From JBGSYJ01 sp041748075 (GTDB lineage Bacteria; Acidobacteriota; Thermoanaerobaculia; Gp7-AA8), in assembly GCA_041748075.1 (NCBI GenBank), contig JBGTDX010000053.1, positions 1-5,838 of the forward strand: a stretch of 5,838 nt of DNA, given 5' to 3'. The notes beneath the pieces were generated by a model. It was given only the letters and a program-made list of their open reading frames with translations, was not told the origin of the DNA and did no database searches. The first letter of the stretch is position 1; every line of letters begins with the position of its first letter. A program made the position numbers and the translations under genes. Shown piece by piece: positions 1-5,204 of this stretch.

Positions 1-1
1 G

Positions 2-343
2 GTCGCCGTCACCGCCCCCGGGGCCGAGCCGATGCTGTTCCCGCTGGACGAGACCGGGCCGCGTCCCGTCCGAGGCCTGACAGGCGACGACTTGGTCCGG
101 GAATGGATCGACAGCGGACTGCTGGTGACCGATCGCAACGACCAGGACATCGTCTTCGTCGTCGATCCTGCCAGCGGGAACCGGCAGCGCTGGCGGGAGC
201 TCGCCCCACCTGATCCGGCCGGCATCATGAGCATCGGTCGGCTGAGGGTCACCCCCGACGGCCGCTCCTACGCGTACTGGTGGCATCGCGCACTGAGCGA
301 TCTTTACCTCGTCGACGGTCTCAGCCAGGTGGCAGCCAGGTGA
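2..343 (+). CDS. C-terminal end of a probable eukaryotic-like Ser/Thr protein kinase with TolB/WD40-like propeller (5' truncated)
   Basis: The frame is open from base 2 to a TGA at 341-343, giving 113 visible residues; the true start is left of the window. The visible part contains a blade-like segment (TDRNDQDIVFVVDPASGNRQ) followed by RWRELAPPDPAGI and the closing VTPDGRSYAY...LSDLYLVDGL. This ending, with a last propeller strand pair 'TPDGxSYAY' and 'SDLYLVxGL', is one I associate with the large Hanks-type kinases of Acidobacteriota and Gemmatimonadota, in which an N-terminal cytoplasmic kinase domain is joined to a C-terminal PD40/TolB-like propeller thought to act as a sensor or interaction surface. 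The kinase domain is not in view, so a kinase-free propeller protein or a TolB-like protein remains possible. The internal ATG at 32 is not a credible start because the coding pattern continues upstream of it. Confidence 0.65.
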   Translation, partial: VAVTAPGAEPMLFPLDETGPRPVRGLTGDDLVREWIDSGLLVTDRNDQDIVFVVDPASGNRQRWRELAPPDPAGIMSIGRLRVTPDGRSYAYWWHRALSDLYLVDGLSQVAAR

Positions 344-344
344 C

Positions 345-391
345 GTTTGACTCTGCGTTGCACCAACGCCGGTGAGTGCTGATCCTTAGCC
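345..391 (+). repeat. Degenerate attC-like site directly after the kinase stop
   Basis: The order of short boxes resembles a compact attC: R''-like GTTTGAC (345-351; one mismatch to RYYYAAC), spacer TCTGC, L''-like GTTGCACC (357-364), loop AACGCC, L'-like GGTGAGT (371-377), spacer, and R'-like CTTAGCC (385-391; two mismatches to GTTRRRY). L'' and L' pair over seven positions if two G-T wobbles are allowed, with G360 left unpaired, which is the usual extrahelical base. The L'' box is identical to that of the better site at 770-777. Against it: 47 bp is shorter than normal attC sites, R''/R' pairing is poor, and the same bases form a simpler hairpin (GCGTTG-CAC-CAACGC, 355-369). Confidence 0.28.
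355..369 (+). terminator. Short hairpin after kinase stop, possible terminator stem
   Basis: GCGTTG (355-360), loop CAC, CAACGC (364-369) is a perfect 6-bp stem with a 3-base loop, 11 bases after the kinase TGA. There is no T-run behind it, so intrinsic termination would be inefficient. It competes with the attC-like fold of the same bases. Confidence 0.25.
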
Positions 392-428
392 ACCACGAGT
401 AGAGACATGAAAATGAGCTGCCCGCGAG

Positions 429-764
429 ATGGCTCGCCACTTACTCATGTGTGCCGTTGTATTTTTCCTCGGTCTCTCTTGCGAGCATCATCGCCGTGGG
501 GAGGAAAGTTCCCGCTGATCGTGCAATTGCCGCTCAGCGGGCTCGTTGCCGCGGCTTTCTGTCTGCCACTCGCTCTGCTGCTTCATCGTGCCTGGAACAG
601 ATCACTGTCTTGCAGAGTCATTGTTCAAGCATTTTGCAGTTCTTTTCGCGATCACTCTCGTTCCGCTCATCTTCTACTGGCTGGTGGCGGCAGTTCCTTC
701 AGTAGCACTCCGCCTGTTCACCGCTATTCGTGCTGCCATACGTCTTCCCAATGCGTCGGCCAAC
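429..764 (+). pseudogene. Possible decayed small membrane/lipoprotein gene, fragments in alternating frames
   Basis: I do not recognise a family. Reading from the ATG at 429 gives MARHLLMCAVVFFLGLSC, which looks like a lipoprotein signal peptide with an LGLSC lipobox, but this frame stops at 516-518 after 29 residues. A hydrophobic segment (LSGLVAAAFCLPLALLL) then appears in the frame of 515, at about 536-583. A second strongly hydrophobic helix (FAVLFAITLVPLIFYWLVAA) appears back in the first frame at about 633-692, followed by an Arg-containing amphipathic tail (RLFTAIRAAIRLPN) that runs into the attC-like site. Two compensating frameshifts would join these pieces into one protein of about 110 residues. 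Caution: the region is pyrimidine-rich, and T in second codon positions makes any frame look hydrophobic, so this could be noise. No good ribosome binding site precedes 429. Confidence 0.28.
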
Positions 765-861
765 CAGCGGTTGCACCGGACGCGAACCGCTTGTTGCTCT
801 GTCTCCAGCTCTATACTATTCAGCGTGCGGTTCGCGCCGGTGAACCGCAGAACAGTTAGAC
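758..861 (+). repeat. Integron attC-like recombination site (bulged hairpin)
   Basis: The boxes occur in attC order: R'' GGCCAAC (758-764; one mismatch to RYYYAAC), spacer CAGCG, L'' GTTGCACC (770-777), a long variable terminal part, L' GGTGAAC (839-845), spacer, and R' GTTAGAC (855-861; full match to GTTRRRY). L'' has eight bases against seven in L'; the extra G773 is the classic extrahelical base. The complete stem pairs 767-772, 774-779 and 781-790 with 843-848, 837-842 and 827-836: 22 Watson-Crick pairs with only G773 and A780 bulged. The loop is 36 bases (791-826). R'' and R' pair at 5 of 7 positions, including the AAC/GTT core. The length of 104 bases is within the attC range. Unusual: the L'-R' spacer is 9 bases rather than about 6. 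Related GTTGCACCGGACG...GCCGGTGAAC sites are common in environmental cassette arrays. Confidence 0.68.
791..817 (+). promoter_or_regulatory. Possible sigma70-type promoter within the attC-like loop
   Basis: A TATACT (812-817; 5 of 6 to TATAAT) is preceded by TTGTTG (791-796; four of six to TTGACA) with a 15-base spacer, shorter than the preferred 17. It sits in the AT-richer loop of the attC-like hairpin and points towards the methyltransferase start 68 bases downstream. It is the best promoter candidate before that gene, but short motifs like these arise by chance. Confidence 0.25.
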
Positions 862-885
862 CTCCCGGAGACAATACGGTTCCTG

Positions 886-1677
886 ATGCTTCCGCTTGAA
901 GAAGAAACCGCGGAGATTTACGGCCTCGTCCGTTCTCTCGATCCGCTGGGCCTGATCGACCAGTACCGAAGCCTTACTGCAGCGAATCAGTACCGGCTCC
1001 TTTACGCTCTTACTGCACGGTACGTCCCCCCCGGCTCGACGGTGCTGGACTGGGGCTGCGGCCGTGGGCACTTTTCCTTCTACCTTCTTCGGCACGGCTA
1101 TCGAGTTACGGCCTTCTCCCTGGAGACCGAGCCGGAGATCTTCGGTTCTCTGAGTCCCGAAGAGCGCAGCCGACTGACATTCGTGCGCGAGAGCGACCCC
1201 CTTGCACTGCCATTCCCGGCGAACGCATTTGACGCGGTCTTCAGCATCGGCGTTCTGGAGCACGTGAAGGAGACGGGCGGTTCAGAAGTCAGCAGCCTGC
1301 AGGAGCTCCGGCGCGTCCTTTCCCCGGCAGGTCATCTCCTCGTCTACCACTTCCCGAACCGCCTGAGCTATATCGAAACGCTCAGTCGTCTCATTTACGG
1401 CCGGCGGTACGCCCGCATTCCCGAGAGCGTGAAGTTCCACAAGCATCTCTATTCCGCCCCGGACATCCGCGCCCTCACGGAGGCATCGGGCTTCTCAGTC
1501 GTAGCTTGCCGCCGGTACGGCCTTCTTCCGCGCAACGTGTTCAATCGCTTCCCGGCCTCGCTGCGCTCTTCTCACTCTCTGGCATCCGCAGTGAACCTGG
1601 CGGATCTCCTCCTCGAGCGGCTGCTCGCCCCCTTCACGCAGAACTTCTACTTCATAGGTCGGCGCACGGGAGCCTGA
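886..1677 (+). CDS. Class I SAM-dependent methyltransferase (Methyltransf_11/25-like)
   Basis: This 263-residue cytoplasmic protein transfers a methyl group from S-adenosylmethionine to an unknown small-molecule or lipid acceptor. The SAM-binding motif I is VLDWGCGRG (residues 53-61). The acidic end of beta 2, which normally contacts the ribose, is near E80-E82. Motif IV/post-motif FDAVFSIGVLEHV lies at 115-127, followed by QELRRVLSPAGHLLVY, the usual helix and strand of this fold. An N-terminal helical cap (1-50) and a C-terminal part with a 'RALTEASGF' segment, typical of these enzymes, complete the domain, so length and fold look intact. The ATG at 886 is the only reasonable start; a GGAG at 867-870 is rather far (15 bases). 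The gene begins 24 bases after the R' box of the attC-like site, the position expected of a cassette gene. The substrate cannot be inferred, since neither neighbour suggests one. Confidence 0.87.
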   Translation: MLPLEEETAEIYGLVRSLDPLGLIDQYRSLTAANQYRLLYALTARYVPPGSTVLDWGCGRGHFSFYLLRHGYRVTAFSLETEPEIFGSLSPEERSRLTFVRESDPLALPFPANAFDAVFSIGVLEHVKETGGSEVSSLQELRRVLSPAGHLLVYHFPNRLSYIETLSRLIYGRRYARIPESVKFHKHLYSAPDIRALTEASGFSVVACRRYGLLPRNVFNRFPASLRSSHSLASAVNLADLLLERLLAPFTQNFYFIGRRTGA

Positions 1678-1685
1678 TCCCGCAT

Positions 1686-1701
1686 GCAGCGGACTCGCTG
1701 C
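1686..1701. terminator. Candidate bidirectional terminator hairpin at convergent junction
   Basis: GCAGCG (1686-1691), loop GACT, CGCTGC (1696-1701) is a perfect 6-bp stem starting 8 bases after the methyltransferase stop and lying between two converging genes. No T-tract follows on either strand, so it would be a weak intrinsic terminator at best. The rest of 1678-1780 shows no gene and no clear attC. Confidence 0.25.
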
Positions 1702-1780
1702 GCTTGCCGCTGATGACAGACGTCAGGCAGACGCCGGGAACAGCAGTGCGTACCGGAGTTGGCGTTGTTCTCCCGCTCCG

Positions 1781-2830
1781 CTAGACAGTTCCGGTCACCT
1801 CGCTCGCGGTCCTCGCCAGCTGTGCCACCCGCCCGCCGAGCGCTGCGAAACGGGGATCGTCCGTCTGCCCGCGCACATAGCGGGCGTAGATCTGCTGGAT
1901 GACGACGGCGAGCTTGAACAACGCGAAGACTTCGTACACGGCGATGTCCCCGACGTCGCTGCCTGAGCGTTCGGCGTACCGGGCCATGATCTCTTCGCGT
2001 TTGAACCAGCCGCTGCGCCCCGTCACGCCCGGGATCGCATCGTCGTCGCTCACTGCATGGACCCAGTAGCAGAGAACGATGCCGAGATCGACCAGCGGAT
2101 CGCCGATCGTACTCATCTCCCAATCGAAAACTCCAGTGATGCGCGACGGCTGCGCAGGGTCGAACATGACGTTGTCGAGCTTGTAGTCCCCATGAAGGAG
2201 CGTCGCGCGCGCCGGGTCGGCCGGGATACGTTCCTCCAGCCACTTCGCGAGCCACTCCATGTCGGGCACGTCGCCCGTTCTTGCGCCGTGCCAGCGTTCA
2301 GTCCAGCCGCGTATCTGACGGGCGACGAAGCCTGCAGGCTTGCCGAGTGAGTCGAGCCCCGTGCGCTCGATGTCGATGGCATGAAGGTCTGCGAGCGTGT
2401 CGACGATCGAGGCGCTCATGCTGCGACGGATCTCTTCGGTCATCCACTCCGGCTCCTCGGTGCGGATCACGAGTCCACGTCGCCGCTCCATGACGTAGAA
2501 GACGGATCCGATGATGCCGGGATCCTCACAGAGCGCGAAGGGACGTGGCGCAAGCGGGAAATGGGGATGCACCGCTGCCAGGACGCGATACTCCCGCGCC
2601 ATGTCGTGCGCGCGAGGCGGTACGGGGCCAAACGGAGGCCGACGCAGCACGAGCTCGCGATCTCCGAACTGCAGATCGTACGTGAGGTTCGAATGGCCGC
2701 CGGGAAACTGCGCGACCGTCATCTCTCCGGTCAGTCCGAGCTCGCCTCGCAGCCATGCGGCGAGCTTGTCCCAGTCGAGCTGCTCACTCGGACGGACGGG
2801 ACTCGTATCGTTCGCCGCCGCGTCGTTCAT
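1781..2830 (-). CDS. APH-fold phosphotransferase, related to the kinase domain of ACAD10/ACAD11
   Basis: This 349-residue cytoplasmic protein has the aminoglycoside-phosphotransferase/choline-kinase fold. Visible elements are a nucleotide-loop region FPGGHSNLTYDL (42-53), the beta-3 strand LVLRRPP (60-66), a helix with E80, the catalytic loop LLHGDYKLDN (211-220, base D215 and metal ligand N220), and the metal-binding FDWEMSTIGDPLVDLG (235-250, D236). The LRRPP and GDPLVDLG signatures fit the subgroup found as the N-terminal half of ACAD10/ACAD11 and as LvaA of Pseudomonas putida, which phosphorylate the 4-hydroxyl of 4-hydroxyacyl-CoAs; antibiotic resistance is unlikely. I choose the ATG at 2830, which overlaps the upstream dehydrogenase stop as ATGA and has GGGAG at 2837-2833. 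The frame stays open upstream, but that would extend deep into the neighbour. It is the last gene of the operon. The true substrate is inferred, not shown. Confidence 0.92.
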   Translation of the reverse strand: MNDAAANDTSPVRPSEQLDWDKLAAWLRGELGLTGEMTVAQFPGGHSNLTYDLQFGDRELVLRRPPFGPVPPRAHDMAREYRVLAAVHPHFPLAPRPFALCEDPGIIGSVFYVMERRRGLVIRTEEPEWMTEEIRRSMSASIVDTLADLHAIDIERTGLDSLGKPAGFVARQIRGWTERWHGARTGDVPDMEWLAKWLEERIPADPARATLLHGDYKLDNVMFDPAQPSRITGVFDWEMSTIGDPLVDLGIVLCYWVHAVSDDDAIPGVTGRSGWFKREEIMARYAERSGSDVGDIAVYEVFALFKLAVVIQQIYARYVRGQTDDPRFAALGGRVAQLARTASEVTGTV

Positions 2831-3987
2831 GTCTCCCGCCGCAGCACGTTCCGTGCGATGACCATCCGGTGCACTTCGGACGGTCCGTCGTAGATCCGGA
2901 ATGCGCGCGCCTCGCGATAGAAGTGCTCGAGCGGCGTGTCGCCGGAGACGCCGAGTGCGCCGCACATCTGCACCGCCCGATCGATGATGCGGTTCACTGC
3001 CTCGGCAACGAAGACTTTGCAGACCGACGACTCATGCCGGATTTCGCTTCCCTGCTCGTGTGCCCACGCCGCCTGCAGCACCATGAGCCTCGACGCGTGA
3101 AGCTCGATCTCCGAGTCAGCGATCATCCATTGGATCGACTGATGCTCGGTAAGCTTCTTTCCGAATGCGGAGCGCTCTTTCGCGTATTCGGTGGCAATCT
3201 CCATCGCACGCTGAGCCACGCCCATCCAGCGCATGCAGTGCGTGAGGCGGGCCGGCCCGAGGCGCGCGAGCGCGAGGCGGAAACCATCGCCGACGCTGCC
3301 GACGATCGCGGAGTCGGGCACTCGGGCGCTTTCGAATTCGACTTCGCCGTGCCCGCCCATACCGTGCCCTCCCATCACCGGAACATTGCGCAGGAAGCGA
3401 TAGCCCGGCGTATCGGTGGGAACCAGGAACATCGTGGCGCGATGATGGCGGTCTGCGTCGGGATCGGTGACGGCGAGAACGACGGCGAAGGATGCGCCGT
3501 CGGCCCCGGTTGCGAACCACTTCCTGCCCGTGATCTCCCATCCGCCGTCGACGCGCGTGGCGTGTGTGGTCATCATCGTCGGATCGGAGCCCGCGCCGGG
3601 AGCCGGCTCGGTCATCGCAAAGCAGGAGCGGATCGTTCCTTCGATCAGCGGACGGAGGTAGCGCTCCCGCTGTTCATCGTTCGCGTGATGTGCAAGCAGG
3701 TGCATGTTTCCTTCGTCGGGTGCCGAGCAGTGCAGGGCTGCGGGGCCGAGGAAACTCCGTCCTGCCTGCTCGAACACGACGCACATGCCGACCGTTCCGA
3801 GCCCGAGGCCGCCGAGCTCAGTCGGTAGCTGCGGACCGAATATGCCGGCGCTGCGCGCCTTCGAGCGCAACTCTGCGACGAGCTTGTCCGTGAACGGATC
3901 CGACTCGGCGGGGATGACTTCGACCCTGACGAACTCGGCGACGCGCTCGCGCATCTCGACAAGGTGGGGGTCCAGCGTGAAGTTCAT
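2827..3987 (-). CDS. Acyl-CoA dehydrogenase, ACAD10/ACAD11-type
   Basis: This 386-residue protein is an FAD-dependent acyl-CoA dehydrogenase of full family length. Seen in order: an N-terminal helical domain (1-120) with the APDEGNM segment (89-95), also characteristic of ACAD10/ACAD11; the FAD/substrate segment CFAMTEP (122-128) and GAGSD (131-135) of the beta domain; and the C-terminal helical domain with RSAFGK (272-277), QMCGALG (340-346) and IYDGPSEVH (365-373). The residue corresponding to the catalytic Glu of medium-chain dehydrogenase is Asp (D367), as usual in this subgroup. The ATG at 3987 is chosen because AGAGGTGA (3999-3992) is a strong ribosome binding site and because MNFTLDPHL is a normal family N-terminus; an upstream in-frame ATG at 4044 lies inside the thiolase. 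The gene starts 4 bases after the thiolase stop and overlaps the phosphotransferase by 4. Simple 2,3-dehydrogenation and removal of phosphate from 4-phosphoacyl-CoA are both possible roles. Confidence 0.95.
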   Translation of the reverse strand: MNFTLDPHLVEMRERVAEFVRVEVIPAESDPFTDKLVAELRSKARSAGIFGPQLPTELGGLGLGTVGMCVVFEQAGRSFLGPAALHCSAPDEGNMHLLAHHANDEQRERYLRPLIEGTIRSCFAMTEPAPGAGSDPTMMTTHATRVDGGWEITGRKWFATGADGASFAVVLAVTDPDADRHHRATMFLVPTDTPGYRFLRNVPVMGGHGMGGHGEVEFESARVPDSAIVGSVGDGFRLALARLGPARLTHCMRWMGVAQRAMEIATEYAKERSAFGKKLTEHQSIQWMIADSEIELHASRLMVLQAAWAHEQGSEIRHESSVCKVFVAEAVNRIIDRAVQMCGALGVSGDTPLEHFYREARAFRIYDGPSEVHRMVIARNVLRRET

Positions 3988-3991
3988 CGCG

Positions 3992-3999
3992 TCACCTCT
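3992..3999 (-). promoter_or_regulatory. Strong ribosome binding site of the acyl-CoA dehydrogenase, containing the thiolase stop
   Basis: On the minus strand the sequence AGAGGTGA lies 4 bases before the dehydrogenase ATG (3987). Its TGA is the thiolase stop codon, so a ribosome finishing the thiolase stands on the next gene's binding site. This decides the start at 3987 and suggests coupled translation. Confidence 0.7.
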
Positions 4000-5158
4000 G
4001 CAGGTTCTCGAAGATCGTGGCGGCGCCCTGCCCTCCGCCGACACACATCGTGACCATCCCGTATCTGGAGCCGCGACGGCGCATCTCGCCGAGCAGCTGC
4101 ACGGTCAGTTTCGCGCCCGACGCACCGAGGGGATGACCGAGAGCGACGGCACCACCGTTCACGTTGACGCGCTCGTCGTCCATCTTCAGCTCGCGCATGA
4201 CCGCGAGCGCCTGGCAGGCGAAAGCCTCGTTCAGCTCGATGAGGTCGATGTCTTCGAGCTTCAATCCGGCAAGCTTCAGCGCTTTCGGTACCGCCACCAC
4301 CGGCCCCATACCCATGATCTCGGGAGGCACACCTCCGACTGCATACGAGACGAAGCGCGCCATCGGCGCGAGCCCGAGCTCTTCGGCGCGACGGCGCGAC
4401 ATCACCGTGAGCATCGCGGCGCCGTCCGAGGTCTGGCTCGAGTTGCCTGCAGTGACGACACCCTTCGCATGAAAGACGGGCTTCAACTTCAACAGCACAG
4501 CCTCGTTCGTGTCGGCGCGCGGGCCTTCGTCCTTGTCGAATGTGAAGCGCCGCGTGTCGTCCAGCTCGTGAATCTCGACATCGAGCGGCACGATTCCGTC
4601 ATCCGCAAAGCGGCCGGCTTCCTGCGCGGCGAGGGCCAACCTGTGACTGCGCGCTGAGAACGCGTCCGCATCCTCGCGCGAGATACCGTACTTGCGCGCA
4701 ACGTTCTCGGCGGTCAGCCCCATGCTGAGATAGACCTGGGGGTGATGTGCGACGAGATGAGGATTCGGGCGGAACCTGTCTCCGCGGACCATGCTCATCG
4801 ATTCAGTTCCGCCGGCGAGAATCTGCTCGGCCATTCCGGCCATGATTCTCTCGGCGGCCATGGCGATCGTCTGCGAGCCGGAAGAGCAGAAGCGGTTCAC
4901 CGTCGCAGCGGGTACACTGTCGGGCAGGCCGGCACGGAGGGCGGCGATGCGGGCGACGTTCAGCCCCGACTCCGCTTCCGGGGTGGCGCAGCCGATGATC
5001 ACGTCGTCGATGTCGGCGGGAGACAGCTGCGGCGTCTTCGCCAGAACCGCGCCGATCACTGCGGCTGCCATGTCGTCCGGCCTCGTCGTTCGCAACGATC
5101 CGCGGGGTGCTTTTCCGACCGCCGTTCGCATGCCGGCAACGATGACTGCCTCGTTCAT
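3992..5158 (-). CDS. fadA: Acetyl-CoA C-acyltransferase (3-ketoacyl-CoA thiolase)
   Basis: This 388-residue type II-style thiolase cleaves 3-ketoacyl-CoA with CoA to acetyl-CoA and a shortened acyl-CoA, the last step of each beta-oxidation round. All catalytic features are present: the acylated Cys in VNRFCSSGSQ (C91), NEAFA (310-314), the histidine of GHPLGASGA (H342) and the second Cys in CVGGGQGAA (C372). N-terminal AVIVAGMRTAVGK (4-16) and AGGTESMS are standard, and the length is normal for the family. The ATG at 5158 is preceded by GGGAG (5170-5166) with about 7 bases of spacing. The gene is the second of the operon, 46 bases after the FadN-like gene and 4 bases before the dehydrogenase. 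Biosynthetic acetoacetyl-CoA thiolases share the motifs, but the neighbours make a degradative role far more likely. Confidence 0.95.
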   Translation of the reverse strand: MNEAVIVAGMRTAVGKAPRGSLRTTRPDDMAAAVIGAVLAKTPQLSPADIDDVIIGCATPEAESGLNVARIAALRAGLPDSVPAATVNRFCSSGSQTIAMAAERIMAGMAEQILAGGTESMSMVRGDRFRPNPHLVAHHPQVYLSMGLTAENVARKYGISREDADAFSARSHRLALAAQEAGRFADDGIVPLDVEIHELDDTRRFTFDKDEGPRADTNEAVLLKLKPVFHAKGVVTAGNSSQTSDGAAMLTVMSRRRAEELGLAPMARFVSYAVGGVPPEIMGMGPVVAVPKALKLAGLKLEDIDLIELNEAFACQALAVMRELKMDDERVNVNGGAVALGHPLGASGAKLTVQLLGEMRRRGSRYGMVTMCVGGGQGAATIFENLQR

Positions 5159-5204
5159 GTCTTTTCTCCCGTCGTGTCGCGAAACAGAATGCAGGTATCG
5201 CCGT

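Larger units (their letters stand above)
344..885. other. Gene-poor, compositionally distinct stretch with attC-like structure
   Basis: These 540 bases separate the kinase from the methyltransferase. The middle is pyrimidine-rich and clearly lower in GC than its neighbours; for example 601-660 has 26 G/C of 60. Several overlapping open frames exist (407-859, 451-705, 546-899), but their products are rich in Ser, Cys and Arg, none is convincing end to end, and they overlap one another on the same strand. What the stretch does hold is an attC-like hairpin at 758-861, a weaker attC-like array at 345-391, hydrophobic protein fragments in alternating frames, and a possible promoter. I read it as a relic of mobile gene cassettes; the boundaries are inferred. 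Confidence 0.5.

Noticed and set aside
407..859. A 150-residue open frame on the + strand
   Set aside because: The product is Ser/Cys/Arg-rich, without a coherent domain, runs through the attC-like hairpin, and overlaps other open frames on the same strand. Only its hydrophobic stretch near 536-583 may be a relic.
546..899. A 117-residue open frame on the + strand ending inside the methyltransferase
   Set aside because: Its second half is translated attC-like hairpin (ANQRLHRT and onward) and it overlaps the methyltransferase start; only the helix at about 633-692 looks protein-like.
856..1263. A 135-residue open frame antisense to the methyltransferase
   Set aside because: It is a shadow of the methyltransferase, which has clear SAM-binding motifs, and it shows no motif of its own.
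1714..1725. TGAC-AGAC-GTCA mini-hairpin as a regulatory operator
   Set aside because: A 4-bp stem is too short to distinguish from chance and no partner site was seen.
1678..1786. A third attC site closing a methyltransferase cassette
   Set aside because: GCTAGAC (1780-1786) resembles the R' box GTTAGAC, but it overlaps the phosphotransferase stop codon and no L''/L' pair or matching R'' was found upstream of it.
2755..3828. A 357-residue open frame antisense to the acyl-CoA dehydrogenase
   Set aside because: Long antisense frames are expected in high-GC coding DNA; the product is His/Arg/Asp-rich without recognisable motifs, while the minus strand encodes an intact dehydrogenase.
3704..4657. 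A 317-residue open frame antisense to the dehydrogenase/thiolase junction
   Set aside because: It spans two well-supported minus-strand genes and has no domain signature, so it is a GC-driven shadow.
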